Below, piece after piece: positions 1 through 15,402 of a stretch of 64,000 nt of DNA. The position numbers and the translations under genes are program-made. Each line of letters opens with the position of its first letter. The stretch's first letter is position 1. Source of the stretch: Brugia malayi (lineage: Eukaryota > Nematoda > Chromadorea > Rhabditida > Onchocercidae); NCBI RefSeq assembly GCF_000002995.4, contig NW_025062477.1, positions 4,312,649-4,376,648 of the forward strand, in the 5' to 3' direction. The notes beneath the pieces were generated by a model. It searched no databases, was not told the origin of the DNA, and worked only from the letters and a program-made list of their open reading frames with translations.

Positions 1-1208
1 TAATTTATTTCAATTATTCTATGTCATTGTAATTATATTATACGTAAGTATATTATGAAGAAAAGAAAAAAAAAAAGAAAACTTGAAACTTTTTTCTGAA
101 ATTCTTATTCAATTATACTTCTATTTTACTAATGATCTATTTCTTATTTCATTACAAATAAAATTAATTGTTCAACATTTTTTTTTCTCTTAAAAAAATT
201 AAAATTTCACAAATTTCCTTAAAACAATTTAAATGATTTTAAAATTCAAATTCCACATTTGTGACATAAATTAGCAAATCTGTTATAATGAAAGGTCAAC
301 AACAAGTGAGTAATGTCACCATTGTTTACACAGACAAATGCATCGGTCAAACGTATCAGAGTCAGTAGTCATTATGGACGAGACAGACAGCATGACAATT
401 TGATGAAAAATCTAAACAAACAAAAAAACATTATTAGTTATTATCAATAAGATTTTAGATTAATCTGAAAAATGAAGGAAGAAGAGGAAAGAAGAAAGGG
501 CAAATAATATTAAATTATTATCATATCATAATATTATCACTGTGACAAGTAAATAAACATGTTAATAACTGATAAAATCTTCGTTCACAAATTGTCCTTT
601 ATGTATTAAATGAGAAAAACTATGCAAAAGTCATATGTACAATTACATGTAATATTAGATATGTCAATTAAGTAATTCACTCATTTTTTGTTCGCTCTCG
701 GAAAGATCAAACAAATAAACAAGTAAATAAGTAAACAAATAAGAAGTACGAAATCTCCTTCTTCTCTTTATGCCAATCGCCTTACAAAAAAAAAAAGATA
801 CTCGCTGAATTTAAATAATATCGTGTTCATTTGTGCAACTATACTCCTATAGACCTAGACCGAATGGCATCATTTATCGAATTTGAATATTTTTAAAATT
901 TTGGACTAATAAAGAAAATCAAATTAATTCGTATAACTTTTCCAATAGAAGATAATTAGAATAAATTTTAAAATTAAATCATTCAATTTGTGTTTTTAAC
1001 TTAATTTGATTTTTTTTTTTTTTTTTGAATTTTGAATTGAATTAAAATGTATGCTATGAATGATTAACATTGAATGTTTAATTTAAAATTTCATGCAATC
1101 ATTTTAAACAATCTTTTTTTTTTTTTAATTTAAAAATTTATTAAAGTTAAATTATTGCTTATTTAATTACTTATGAAAAATATGATGTAAATGAAGGATA
1201 AAACTTAC
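1..1208. other. AT-rich sequence at left edge, no gene recognised
   Basis: I find no convincing exon here. If the exon-like segment at 1209-1385 is real, this is the first part of its intron. The only higher-complexity stretch is about 285-420, which contains AGGTCA near 293 and no sustained open frame on either strand. Confidence 0.5.
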
Positions 1209-1385
1209 ATTTCTCCGGCAAATACTGGAATTAAGAGGAGATGGCTGATGATTGACTAATTGAGGAATTGTACATCTGTACATACTATTGCTATTACTGT
1301 TGACTGAATTCACCTGATTAGTTGAATAATATGGAAATGTAAACGGTAATGATTCCTGTCCAATGATTTCATGACCTGATGTCAT
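1209..1385 (-). CDS. Possible first coding exon of an unidentified gene running off the left edge
   Basis: A 59-codon open segment starts at an ATG (1383-1385) that lies one base after a CCAG acceptor-like site, and ends at a strong donor (AAAT, then GTAAGT at 1208-1203). The predicted peptide is rich in Ser, Asn, Pro and Tyr with no recognisable domain, like the disordered N-terminus of many transcription factors. It is the only segment in the first 25 kb whose composition looks coding. The frame stays open upstream of the ATG through pyrimidine-rich sequence, so the start is uncertain and the exon could be internal. No partner exon is visible between 1 and 1208. A regulator with a large flanking noncoding domain would fit, but that is inference. 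Confidence 0.38.
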
Positions 1386-3426
1386 ACTGGAATTGGAATA
1401 ATTGTCTGGGAAATTACTTGGTAAAATTGGAAGTGAATGAAGAAGCAACCATTGAAAAATAGATATAAGAATGAAAAAAAAAAAGCCATGAAAGATCTTA
1501 TTTAACGGATATGGAAAAGAATGAGGAAGGGAGGGAGAGAGAGAGAGAGAGAGAGAGGAGGAGGGATGAATAATTTTTCTTTGAGAAAATAAAAAAAAAA
1601 AAAAGGAGAGAGAGAGAGATGTGAATGCTGTTATGTTATATATGAAAGGTTAATTTTTAATGAATAGTTTGAAGAAAAAAAAAGAGAGAAATGAGGGAGA
1701 GGGAGAGAGAGAGAGAGAGAAGACAAGAATTAGAAATTTGGAGGTTAAAAGATAAGATTAGGAAATGAAAATGAGATGTTAGGAGTAAAAGTGGACAATA
1801 GTCCCCTTACATGGATTTGTGGTCATCCATACTATAGCCATGACCATTGACCTCTTTCTAGCTACTCAATAATTTTCCCTCCTCTCTCTCTCTCTCCATC
1901 TCTCCCTCTCCTTCTCTCTCTCTCTTGTACTAATGATAGAGGAAGAACTGTCCAACACTAACCTAAAAGTCTACAATCAATGAATAAAAATGAAATAAAG
2001 CAAAAAGATATAGCTTAAAGGGACAATGAATTGTAGCAATCGGCCAGTGTTAGCAGCTAATAGCAATAGGAGACGGTCACTCAGTGAAAAACAACAACAA
2101 CGCGTGGACATCTAATCCACTGGATCGGTCATCGGTCACTCACTCATTCATTCATACACATTTTCAATCATTGAAATTATCGATTTCCCCAATATATATT
2201 CACACATAAGAAAAAAGAAAAAAAAACTATAATTGATGTAATTAATTGGAAATCTTTTCTTTTTTTCGATTAAATTTTATAAATGAAAATTTTTATTAAA
2301 ATAATAATAAAATAAAGAAAATAAAAAATGTTAGAAAATTACAACAAAATAATAAATTATTTAAAAATATTAATAAAACAAAATAGTGACAAAAAAAAAA
2401 AATTATTATTCAAAATTGATTATATTAAATAAGTAAGAAAAAAAAGTCTATAAGAAAATTTTTAAAAAAAAATCTATATTTTTATACATAAAATTTTGTA
2501 ATATATAATAAAAAAAATTTTTCTGTATTACAAGAAAGAGAAGCGAAAAAAAAAAAGAAAATTTTTACTTGGAACTTAAAATTTTATTGTATGAATTGTT
2601 TAAATTTATTAATACAGTAGAAATTATGAGAAATATTTCATTTCCTTTTTTTTTTAAATCATTTGCATTTGAATTAAATTTTAGGAGAAAAAATTATTTG
2701 TAATTCTTTTATTAATTTTATTAACATTTGAAATTTTTTTTTTGATTTAAATTTTAAATATCAAAAAATTTTTTACTTTTTACTCAAAAAAAAAAAAATA
2801 AGTTTATCCATAATTTATATTAATAGATGGAAAGGGAAAAAAAAAGAAAGAAAAAACAAGAGAAAGGGAGAAAGAGAAAGAGAAAGAAAGAAAAAAAAAG
2901 GAGGAAAAGAAGAAAAAAATAATTTAATAAAAGAAGAATTAGTGTTGTATATTTACTGATTGATACCATCATTATTCTTTTGAATAATTTTCACTCTTCA
3001 AACTTTGTCTCATCTAAGAGAGAGAGAGATTAGATTAATGGATGAATGAATTAACGGTGAAAGAGAGAAAGAAGAAATGAAAAAGAGAAGAAAAAAAGAA
3101 AATAGAAAAATGAATGAAAAGAATAAAATCGGATTTGGTATAAAAAGAATTTTTGTGATAGCAAAATAAACTAACTAAAATGGTATTAGGATGAAAGGCG
3201 AAAATGGTAAAAGGAAGAGGAAAAAAAGCGGATTTATTCTTTCAATTTTTTTTTTTTTTTTTGCGTAAAAGGAAGAAAGAAAAAAGAGATATTCTAATTT
3301 TTATAGAGTAAGGTGTGAAAAAAAGAGCAAATCATTATTGTTACTTCTTTTGTTGTTGTTGTTGTTGTTATTGTTGTTGTTTTCTTTTCACATTTCTTCT
3401 TCAACAACTTTTTTTTTTTCATTTGA

Positions 3427-3457
<31 letters not shown>

Positions 3458-6400
3458 TTTTGAAATTTATAAATACAACAAATTATTTGCTAAGTTTTAG
3501 TTAAGAAATTTTGATTAAAATGTAAAAATGTGTAACTTCACTAATTCAATTATTATAATTTGCATAGAAAATTTTGTAGAAAAAAAAAAAAGATAATAAT
3601 GAAAAGCGACAAGAAAAAAATCAAAGGAAGAAAAAAGTTAATGGAAATTAGCAAAATGCAAGATCAGTTTTATTTTCAAAAATTTTATTCTCTAGAAAAT
3701 TTTGATAAAAATGTCTAAAGTATTGGAAAGAAGCAATCGTTGAATAAATTTAATTAAATAAACTAAAAAATAATAATTTCATTAGATAATTCCGTTGAAT
3801 ATAATTAAATAAAGTAAATAATTCCATAGGACAACCGTACCATATAAAGTTTTAAAACTTCTCAGATTTAAATTTGAAAAATTTTTCACTACATATATAC
3901 ATATATTCAAAATAGGATCAAATAAGATGATAGAATTAATTTAAATTCAATTTTCCTCCAGTAAACAATTATACCACATCAAATTACAATATAAATTATT
4001 AACAGTAGAAATTAAAATAGAAATAATTGCTGAAATTTTTTGTAATTAGAAAATTAAGCTATGATAATAATTCTTTTTTTTTTTTCAGGAATCTTTTTTT
4101 GTAATGAAAAATTGAAGAAATTTTATTCTTTGAGCATTTCTGTGCCAAATTTTAGGATTTTTGAAAGTTTTGACAAATAAAATTGTCTAAAAAGAAATTT
4201 CTTTAAAAAAAAAAAAAAAAATTACTCAACAAAAAAAAGTGTTTTTTTTTTTCTTCAAGCAATGATTGTAGTAATATTGGTAATACAAAGATAGTCGATC
4301 TATAATAGTTCTTGTATGAAAATGGTATTGATGACTGGCTCATTAAATTTGAATAATTATCGATCGAAGAGAAAATGAAAAAAAAGAAAGAGAGAGAGAG
4401 AGAGAGAGGAGAGGGAGAGAGGTGAAGAGAGGTATAATTCAATTGAATTCAATCAGCTGACAAAGAGAGAGGTCATCTTCATAATATAAAAAGGGCAATT
4501 GCTCGTTGCCTTATTTATTTTTTTTAAAAAAATGATATTCAAATTTTGGCAATAACTGCCAAACAAATATAAAATTTATTATCGTTCATCGTTTTTGTTA
4601 TTTGATTTTTTTTTCCATGTAAATTTTTTTTTCTTTCTTTTTTACTTGCAATAAAGTTTGAGCAAACGATAAAAGCATGAAAAATATGAAAGAATTTTTT
4701 CATGATAATTAGTTAAATTTCTAAATACAATTTTTTATTCAAATAAAATTATTTGATGCGATTTTTATTTCAATTTCAAGATATTATATCAATATTACTT
4801 TAGGGAAAGTAAAATCTAATTTATCTAACTTATATAAGTGAAAATGTTAAATACTGTTTTTGTTTTTCCAGCTACTCTAAAAAAGAGAAATGAAAGACAG
4901 AGATAGTATTTGTGAAATTGTTCAAAAATATTTCACTTAAAAGTATGCGAAAAAAAAAAATAGATCCAAACTCATAGCTTTGCTTAATTTCAAGCAAACA
5001 AATATTTTATTGACATTGTGCACTGGAAAAATTAGGCTGCAAATTTTGTCCTTAACTTTGTGCTAATTTAATACTGAAATTATTTTATTAAAAAAAAGAG
5101 CAAACAAATAAAAATAAAATAAATTAAATTGAAATGCTGGTGATAACTATATTGCACTACTACTACTGCCACAATATTATCGTCGTTTATTTTTTAGTTA
5201 TTGATTTATTGATCGATTTGTTATTATCGTTAATTATTTGTGTTTATTTATTTGTTATTATTAATTATTATTAATATTAATACTTTTATTGAAAATAAAA
5301 ATTATTATTACTATTCCTACTGCTATTACTACTGTTCGTTCCTGTAAAATGTTTGCGCAATTTCAGTTTTAACTATTGGTCAAAATAAGGGATAAATTAG
5401 CATATGAAAATTTTAAGAAAGCTAACTGGAACATATCTAGAAAAGTTGAAATGTTAATATGTTTACAATTTAATATTTTCATAACAAAAAAAAATTTCAC
5501 TGGAAAGAAATGTGCTAAGAGGATTACGGTAACCATAATATTGGCTAAGCAATGAAATGCGAAAGTATAACTTTACACAGTGTTCACAATTTGCTATTTT
5601 ATGTAAGAGTGATAAGAAGAGAAAAAGAAACGACTTTACTCATTACAAATTAGTAAATGATAACAATGATAAGAAGTGATATGCTTCTAGAAATTGAGTT
5701 CAGAAGTAGAAGATTTATATTAATTAGAATGATAAAATAAATAAGATACTAATATCATAACAGTGACATCAAATGCTCGAGATTTCAAATATGATTTCAA
5801 ATTTCAAAATTCTACAATAGACTGTGTTAAAAATCAATACGATTATTACTTATCCTATTAACTTTAACTTTTTAATATTCTTTTATACTGTTATTTACTC
5901 AATTTTTTTTTTCACTTGTTTATTTATTTACTTATTTGCTCATATGTTTATTTGTAATTGTTAAATGGACGATTGTTTGCATAGCAACATTACTTCAACA
6001 TCTAATTCATTCATGTGTTAATCTATTAAAAATCTATTGTACTTTTTTTTTCAGCAAATAAATAAATTAACAAATAACTTAGTAATAAACAAAAAATGTA
6101 ACAGAAAGAAAAAATAGCAGTAGTAATAATTGAAGAAAGGAAAAAGAAAATAAAAATATATGATAGACAAAAATCTATTGTACTTTTCTATCTCTCAGAA
6201 AAATTAATTATGATTATATATCAAACATTATCCTATTACTTTCCATCATAGATTAAGTTTTCCAGTATTGAATTATTACAGTAATACAGTATTGCAGTAT
6301 CCAATACTGTAATCTATCGGAGAGAAAGTATATACTTATAATCAAAAACAAAAGATAGCTAATCAATTGATGCATATTTGATTGATAAGATGATAAACAA

Positions 6401-9000
6401 TGACATATAACTGCTCAATTAAACTTATTCATTTATAAGCAAAAAAAAAGGGAAAATTAGAAAGAAATGAAAGAATAAAAAATGCATTAAAAAAGGTAAT
6501 AAACAAAGTGACAACTTTTTTTTTTTTTTGATTTCCAAATGTTATGGAAAAGGTTATCGATGAAGGTCAACTGCATAGTGTTGCATTATTATCAGTCTCT
6601 TATTCCATCAACTAAAACCTTTCGTTTAACTGTGAAACTTCAAAGCGACATTACCGCTTAATGGCTGTTACGCAATCCTATCTCCCAATTCATTTCTTTT
6701 TAGAAGTGTCATGGTTATCATCTTGAAAATAAAATAATTTTATATATCATCGCTTTTTTTTTTCTCTCCAATCTTTTTGATTGGAGAGAAAAACTTCCGT
6801 CCCTCTCTTTGTCACCTCATTCATATTTGCTTTAGCTAATGATAACTTCTTATAATCATTATTTTTATCATTATTATCATCAATTATTATTATTATCATT
6901 GTTATTGCCATTATTTTTAGTGTTATTTATTATCATCCATATTAATTAATACTATTAAATTACGTAGCCTTATTTGCTGATATTTTAGATTAAAATTGAA
7001 AAATAGAAGAAAAAAAAGGATTATTTTATTTTTCCTCTTTTTTACTAGTTTTTTTTTTTAATTTTCTATTTGTTTTGAAGTGAGTAATGTTGTATAATTT
7101 CCACAAGTGTTTGACTTTTTTAATTTAATTTTCAATTAAATCTTGATATGCTTAATTTCCAAAATGAAATGAATTTCATTCCAATTAATTACCATAAAAG
7201 AAAAAAAAAACTTGGAATAAACTGGAAAAACAATAAACTGCAAAAGTTACTGAAAAGTTACTTAAAAGATAAATTAAAAAATTAGCCAACTAATCTTTTT
7301 TTTTGACATAAATATATTTGATAATATAAATATAATTTAATCGCATGAAAAAAAATGTTAAATTATCGTCCTGTAATTATTACAATGGTTTGGTTTTTTG
7401 TTGTTAATAATAAATTCATTTGTTTATTTTTTTTTTCCTTAGACTTATTTAAATCATTGAATTAGGAAATATTTTCTAAAATTGTTATTTCTGATAAGCA
7501 TTGACGATAAATATTAATAAGATATCGTTTTTAGCAGTCCTTAAGCTATGCATTCATTTGATTAGTTAAGTTAATTAATTATTTAGCTAGTTAATTAATT
7601 AGTTAGCTTCCAGAAATCCACCAATTTAAATGCTAAGTTAGACTGATATTTCCATCACTTATGCATATTATTATCAACCATTATTGTTATCATTACAGTT
7701 ATCATTATCACCCTTTTTATTGCTGCATCAAGAATTTATTTTGTTTTCTTCTTCAGGAAAATGAAACTAAATCTACAAAACTGGTTGATAAGTGATATCC
7801 ACTGATAAATGATAGTAATACTGCGCGATTAAATAATAAGTATTCTCTAGAGATTAACAATAAAAATAATTAACAATATGAAATTATGCTAATTTTTACT
7901 ACTAGTTCTCATATTATAACTGTATATAATAGTTACAAATAAAATTATTTTAAATAAACAAGTTTTAATTTTGTAATTAAATTGTTTCTTTTTAATTTAT
8001 TAAAAATATAATTATGATTTTGATGTGTAATTTGCTAGCAAAATAGAAATCAAGCTATTAATATTAGTATTCAAAAATTTGATATATCAATAATATGTTA
8101 TATGGATGGTCTAATCATTTGTAATTTTGAATTATTAATTTATTCAAATTTTTCTGCGCAAGTATAAACAATAATGTTTGATATTTGATAAATCTTATAG
8201 CAGGAATAAATTATCAAATGAAATATCTTAGTTACTGTAATTGTAAGTTGATAGTTCGTTTAATGGAAATGATTATTTAAACAGATAAAATTTGAAAGTT
8301 ATATTATTATTATTATTCTTATCATCATCATCAGAACATATGATAGCTAACGGGATGTTTGTTATTATCAGTGGTTATCAATATGAATGATATAATATGC
8401 AATGCAAGAATTTTCAGAAATGATATAAAATTATACTTGAAAAAAAAAAAAAAAAATGAAATGAAATAATTTTATTACTTATTTTAATATGAAAATGTAG
8501 GAAATAAAAAAAAAATTATTATTAGCAGTCGTAATCGGAAACTTTTTTCATCATCGTAATTTCATCGAAATGATTGAAATATCCATTCGATGCTTATATT
8601 TCTACTAATTTCATATGAATGTGAGTATGATTCATTCTCAAAAATGGAGTTAGTTTAATAAAAATGACTAATACTAATAATTTTTTTTTTTTTTTTTTTT
8701 TTTTTTTCATCCAATTTAGCTAATATAAGCATTTGATGATTACAATTATACTAGCAGTTAAGTAGTCAAATAGTTAAGTATCTTTTAAAAAGTTTATTTT
8801 ATTTTTCATTTTAAAGTTTATTTGTATAATTAGAAATTTTATTTATAAAAAAATAAAACAAAACAAAAGCAAAAAAAAAAAAAGAAAGGATTTTATTTTT
8901 CAAAAAAATAAATCAAATCTATTTCGAAATGAATGAAAAAAATATGAAAAGATTATATTATTGAAAAGAAAGGGAGGAGAATTTTTTTTTTTTTTTTGGA
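1386..9000. other. Gene-poor AT-rich region with GA/TC tracts
   Basis: No exon, RNA gene or transposon-like frame is supported. It contains GA tracts (about 1528-1560, 1603-1618, 1700-1720, 4388-4411), a TC tract (about 1880-1925), and poly-T runs including about 26 T at 8682-8707. Two stretches are less repetitive and could be regulatory: about 2030-2155 and about 6540-6700. The second includes AGGTCA near 6565. Confidence 0.5.
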
Positions 9001-9414
9001 GAGGAGGCGGAAAGAATTATACGAATTGCATTGGCAATAATCAGCGAAAAAAGGAAGTAGACAAGTAGATAGATCGATCGATCGATCGATCGATGGATGA
9101 TGATAATAAGAGATGGTTAAAAGTGAATTAATTCGGAATAAAACGGATTGGACGGACGGACGGACGGAAAAAGGAGAAAGGATTTTTGTTTGGTAAAGCA
9201 GCTGTGTAAACGTTAAAATGGTAATATTACCCTAAAATGTGATAAAGGTAGAATGTGCTACTATTAATAGTTCTATCATTTATATATTATTTAAATAAGT
9301 TGAAAATTTACGGAATTATAGAAACGAGAGAAAATAATAAAAAAATTTATTTATTTATTTATTATTTATTTTATTTTTATAAGCATTCAGTTAGATTAAT
9401 GTAATAAAGCTTTG

Positions 9415-9445
<31 letters not shown>

Positions 9446-9718
9446 CATATTTAATTCAAAATTAGTTTTTATTTATTTATTTTCTCATTCTTTTTTTTAC
9501 GTTTACAACATACACATATACACGCTTACGTATACGTAAACGCATGTATGATATACGCTTTTTAATTTTTAAATTTTAAAAAAAAAAAGTAAATGTTAAT
9601 ACTTAATCATGTAATGTCACAGAACTGCGATAAAAGATGAAATATGGCATAAGTAATAATTACTATCATTAATTACTTTCTCGATTGAACTTTTCATTAC
9701 TAATATTACGAAATAGAA

Positions 9719-9734
9719 TGACCTTTGCTGACCT
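9719..9734 (-). promoter_or_regulatory. DR4-type nuclear-receptor half-site pair
   Basis: TGACCT, four spacer bases, then TGACCT: a perfect direct repeat of AGGTCA on the minus strand with 4-bp spacing, the arrangement bound by several dimeric nuclear receptors in other animals. The sequence is certain; function is not shown. Confidence 0.4.
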
Positions 9735-11827
9735 TTATAGCTTTTTTGCATAATTAAAAAATAATGAAATTATCAACTCAATGAAATCGTAATTTTACAT
9801 GTTAAGATTAAATTTTAGCTAAGCTTATTATTATACACAATGCTATGATGAAGAGCTAAATGCATCTAAACTGAATATGTAGAAATAAAATTAGCTTAAT
9901 AATGATAACAAATAAGATAAGAAAACATTATGCATTATTTTTTAATTGTTGTTGTAAAAATTATTTAATTATTTAATAATTTATCATTTTCATAAGTTTG
10001 ATACTTTTCTGTGTGAAAATGAAAAGTTTTTCATTATTTTATTTCTTTTTACTTTTGTAAAAAATTATTTAATTGTTAAAAAACCAAGAATTAAAATAAT
10101 AATTTTCATTGTTTGTATTATCGTTATCTTAATTGTTATTTCTCTATAATAAAATACATTTCAGATAAATGATAAAAGTTACCTGTAATTTAACATACAA
10201 TTTAACACATAAACTGATATGCCAAAACGAAGCTTCAAAAGATAAAAAAAAAAAAAAAAGAGCTTTGTATATTTACAATTTAAAACTTTTTCTTTTGAAT
10301 TTCCCAGGAAAAAAAAAAGGTATATTAGAAATAATTATGATAATAAAACAGAAAAAAAATTGCTAAATATTTAATGAAAATAGAGAAAATTAAATAATTC
10401 TAAATCAAAAGGGAATGTCTAAAAAAAATGAAAGTAAAAGTATTTGTTGTTGATAGAATTATCTCAATAAATTTCTATTAAATTTATCATCATTTGAATA
10501 AATTATTTTTTTTTCTTTTCATCTCAACAAATCATTTTATAATAATTTCTAAGCAATTATAAATTTTGCTTTGCTTTTTTTTTTCTCCAAATTTTTTTTT
10601 TTTTTAAAAAAAAAAAAGGAAATTTAATAAAAGTTTTGAAGGAGATGTAATATTTAGAAAAGCAAAATTACTTCAGCAATGATAATCCAATCCGAGAACA
10701 TCTGGTCCATTTGAAATTTACCATCAATCGAAGAATTACGAATGAAATGATTGAGAGGAAGAAGCACAGCAAAATGAAATGAAATGATTTGAAATGATAC
10801 GGTGTAAGCATATAAAAATAAATGAATCGAGAGAGGAAGAGGGCAAGGAGGTGGATGAATAAAATTGCTAAGTGAAAAATAATCTTTAAAGCTTCTTTCA
10901 CTTTTTTTTTTTTTTAATTTTCACTCTTTCTGTATAAATTAAACTTAAAAATAAAAATAACAGCTGTTTTGTTTATTTGTCTTTTTTAAATTTCTTCAAA
11001 TCTATATCTAAGCATAAAATATTACAGTGAAATATCATTTTAAAAAAAAAAATAAATAAATAAATTCATTTAAAATATGAATATTTGATATGAAAAAAAG
11101 AAAAAAAAGAATGAAAGAAAAATAAAATAAATAAATAAAAATATGAAAAAAAAAAAAACTTAAAGTTATATGTTATACTATTTCAGAATGCTTATGTATG
11201 TTTACAACTAGAATTATTATAGGATAACAAAATACTTCAAATTTACTTTTATGTATTCAATCGTTGATAAAACATATTTTAAAAAAGTTAAGCAAATGTT
11301 TACATTCTTTCATTTCATTTCTTTTTTTTTCTTTTTCATTCTCTTATTTATCTACTGTATCACACAGAAGCAGTAATTGATTAATAATAATGATGATGAT
11401 GACGATGATAATGATTAATTATTATTATTGTTATTGTTGTTATCAACAACAACAACAACAACAAAGGAATTGTACCAGATGTTATATTAACAAAGCTGTT
11501 AGAAGATGTGAAGAGAAAGTAATAACCGGGAGGGATTGAAGCTGAAGTTATAAAAATAGTTTACGATGAAATGAAGAAAGAAGGGATTTGAAAATAATTT
11601 TATTCTATTATTTTATCTTTTTCTTTTCTATTCTATTCTATTCTATTTCTATTCCATATTTTATTCTATTTTGATTTATTTTATTGTAAATTTTCATATT
11701 TCATATTTATCATTTTTTGCTGTTAATTTATCAATTTATCAAATGTTGTGATAAAATAAATTACAGAAATAATAACAAATGGGATCAATTGGAGTAATGA
11801 AGAGTATAACAAAAACGACAGAAAGAG

Positions 11828-11866
<39 letters not shown>

Positions 11867-14800
11867 AAAGCAGAGAAATGATCATAAAAGTAATTTTGAA
11901 CTCATAAGGACAGTTAATATGTATAGATTACTGAGAGACTTTTCGTCTTTCTCTTCTTCAATTCATTCCTTCAATTTCATTTGTTTATCATTTTGATAAA
12001 CAAAAGTTGAAATAAATAATGTTTTGTCTGTTTATTACAATGCAAATTTACAACAAGTATTAAATCAATAATCAGTAATTAATATTAATATTATTAAATT
12101 TTATTGCTAATATCAGTTTATTTATTTTTCTTTTTCGTTTTGTTTTTGTTCTTTTTTTTTTCTATTGATGTGTATTTATTAAAAAAAAAAAAATTAATTT
12201 TTGATTAAAATACATTAATTTTTTTTTAGATTCAATTTATATAAGTGCACAAAATAATAATGAATTTAATGGCTAATGCAAATAAAATTAGATAATTAAA
12301 ATTTTATAAATAAAAAGAAAGAATAATACGAGAAATTAACTGAAGTATTATAATTCAAAATGTTATCGATCTATCAAATAAGTTTATTCAATCGTTTCTT
12401 CTTTTTTTTTTTTTTTTTTTGCTATCTTTTGTGATGCTTCCAAACTTTATTGTCAAATTAATTCAAAAAATTTAATTTGAAAATGTTTTAATTAAAAAAA
12501 AAAACTTTCTTAAATTCGGTTGTTTTTTAATTCGATTATTAAATGTTAAAAAAACATTTATTTTGTAAGTGCTAAAAATTTAGTTCTTTAATATTAAAAC
12601 AAAATGTTTAATTTCAATTCTACAATGCAACTAGCATAAGAAATTTCATTTTTATTTTCTCATTTATTTCAAATCATTAAATTTTGTAAATTGAAGCTTT
12701 TATTCATTCATTCATTTTTTTTTTTAACAATTAAATGCAAATTGAATCGCTTTTTTCTTTTTTTCGCGAGATTTTATTTTTAAAAATTTTATAATTTTAA
12801 TTCAAATTTACTTTTTTTTTTTTGATTTTTTTTTTTTAATGGAATATAACAAATATGAAAAATATATGGAATGAATTACAGTAAGTCTATTATTGTAAAA
12901 TTAAAATAAATTATTGAAATCACTGAAATTACCACAATTTTATTATAAAATTAACATAAATTATTCAAATTACATTTTCATATTTTGTTTTGTTTATTGA
13001 ATAATTGAACATACTGGGGGGACACACATACACATATACTGTATGCATTATTTATTCACTCATTCTCTTCCTTATTTTCTAATTTTGAAATAATAAAATT
13101 GAAATTGCTGAAGTTTTCACATAATTTTAGTTTTCCTATTTTTTGTTTCAACTATTCTCTTCTTCAAATTAACTATTTATTCATTAGCTAAATAAAACTT
13201 AATTAGTATTAGACTTAATTAGTAGTATTAAGGTCATTTTTTTTCTTTAAAATACAACCCCATTTTTATTTTTTATAATGTAACAAATTCGAAAAAATTA
13301 TAAAATATTTATTCATTTTTTCTTTTTTTTTGAGAAACGTTTTCATGTTTGTTTGTTATAATTTTTAAAATTTCTAATTTATTTTATTTGATTTAAAAAT
13401 TAATTTTGCGTATTTTAGTTTTATAAGCATTGATTTCATCTATAATTTTTTTAATTATTTCATATATAAATCATTTTCCCTTTCATTGCATATTCACTTC
13501 AAGCTATTACTAAATCTATGATAAATTTGCATAAATCTTATTATCAAATTAATACCACAAATTTTGCCATTAAAAAATTTAATTATTTATTATTTTCGTT
13601 TCTTTTCTTTCTCTTCCTCTCTCTCTCTCTCTCTCTCTCTCTCCCCACTCAGTCATTCAAATTAATTAGTTAATAAAGAAAAGAAAAGCCGACAACTGAT
13701 CAACGATAATTTTAAGTAAATAGAAAGATAAAAGAAGAGGGTAAATTTGTTATCCTTTGAAAATATTAAGCTTCAAGCTGATGACTAAAATGGCTAAAAG
13801 ATTTGAAAAAGGAGAGGGATTTCAGGAGAGAGAGAGACATATTACTCTGTGCTAATCGAACAAAACTAATTATATTTTTGAATAACTAAAGTGATGAAGA
13901 GATAAGTTGAGAGAGAGGGAGAGAGAGAGAGAGAGAGAGAGAGGGGGAAAAAGATAGGAATGAAATGATTGGATGAAATGAAAATTGATCTAAAGTGTAT
14001 TACCTACCATACTTTCAAATCCATTTATATTTTTCATATTCTTTCCTTCTTTTATCTCTCTTATCTCATTCTCTCTCAATTATATTTAATTAAATGAGAA
14101 GCTAAAAGCAGCATATAAGATTTGCTTAATTACTTTTGTATTCAAATTAGTCATTTTTATTACATTTCATATAAATATTTACCATACATTTCTCATTGCA
14201 TTTCTATGCATTCAAAGAATTTATTTTATTAGTTAAAATATTATTACACTGAGAATAAAATTAGATAAAATGAAATGAAATGGAAATAATAAATTCAAAT
14301 AATAAGAACAAATATTTTCAGATTTTTTTTTTTTTTTTTTTGGTATTAATTAGAATTAAAAGTATTTATCAATTGATAAAAAATTAATATTATTTTTGGT
14401 TTTTTTTTTTTTTTTTTGGTGATTTGATATTATTTCTAAGACTTCTTTATTTTGATACCATTCTCGAGAATAGTTTGAATTTAATATAATTCGCGGGTAC
14501 TCTTTGAAAATGACAAATTAAGACGTATTATCATCATGAAGAAATGTCATCAAATCGATTGAAATTTATAATGATGATGATTTAAACATGGTATTTTTTA
14601 ATTTGTATGCATCCATTAATAAACATTTCCATCAATCATTTTCAAATTTTAAATTTATCTGTCTTCCCAAATAATTTGAAATTTTTTATATGATTCGTTG
14701 GAAAATAAAGGAAAACAAGAAAGTATGATTACAAAAATTTCACCTTCAAAAATTTCACCTTCACCTTTCACCTTTCACCTTGAATTTATTTTTTTAACTA

Positions 14801-15402
14801 AATAAACTATACCTATAGAAATTTTTTTTTTTAAAGATAAACTTGTATATTGTCAGATTTTTTTTTCTTCTTCTTCTTGTTTACCATTTGAATAAGATAT
14901 CTGGAAAATTAATCCTGCAAAATGATATTTTCAAGCAATATTATCTACCTTTAATTAACTTTTTCCACTTGGTTTGAAATCTTCATAAATAACAACAATG
15001 ACGATAATAGTAATAGTGACAGTAATAATATTAATAATAATAATAATATAATTTATATAAAAAACAATTTAATTAACTAAATTATTCATTTATTATTTGC
15101 ATAAAATTGTATACAAATATTATTTGTATTAAAAAAAAAAAAAACAAAAAAAGAGAGGAAAAAAGTTTCGTTTTAATTCATTCAATATGTAAATTTATTT
15201 TCTTTTTCTATGAAAAAAAAAAGTAGCATTTGGTATACAATAAAATGAACAATTTTAAATGATTTTTTAAAAAAAAAAAAAAAAAATGTAGAAGCATTTT
15301 TAAAAAAAGCGATGATTTGAATAAAATTGGTAGGGAAAAGAAAGGCGGGTAGCTGAGGAGGCTGAAGAAGGGGATTAATGGGTACAAGTCTAAAGACCCT
15401 TA

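Noticed and set aside
3315..3500. Many Phe/Leu/Ser/Cys-rich short frames (for example 3315-3500, 4203-4442, 16912-17142, 18632-18835, 21682-21867, 55024-55335, 61395-61592)
   Set aside because: They are translations of poly-T, TC, TTG or TTA tracts with no domain, no splice logic and no codon signature.
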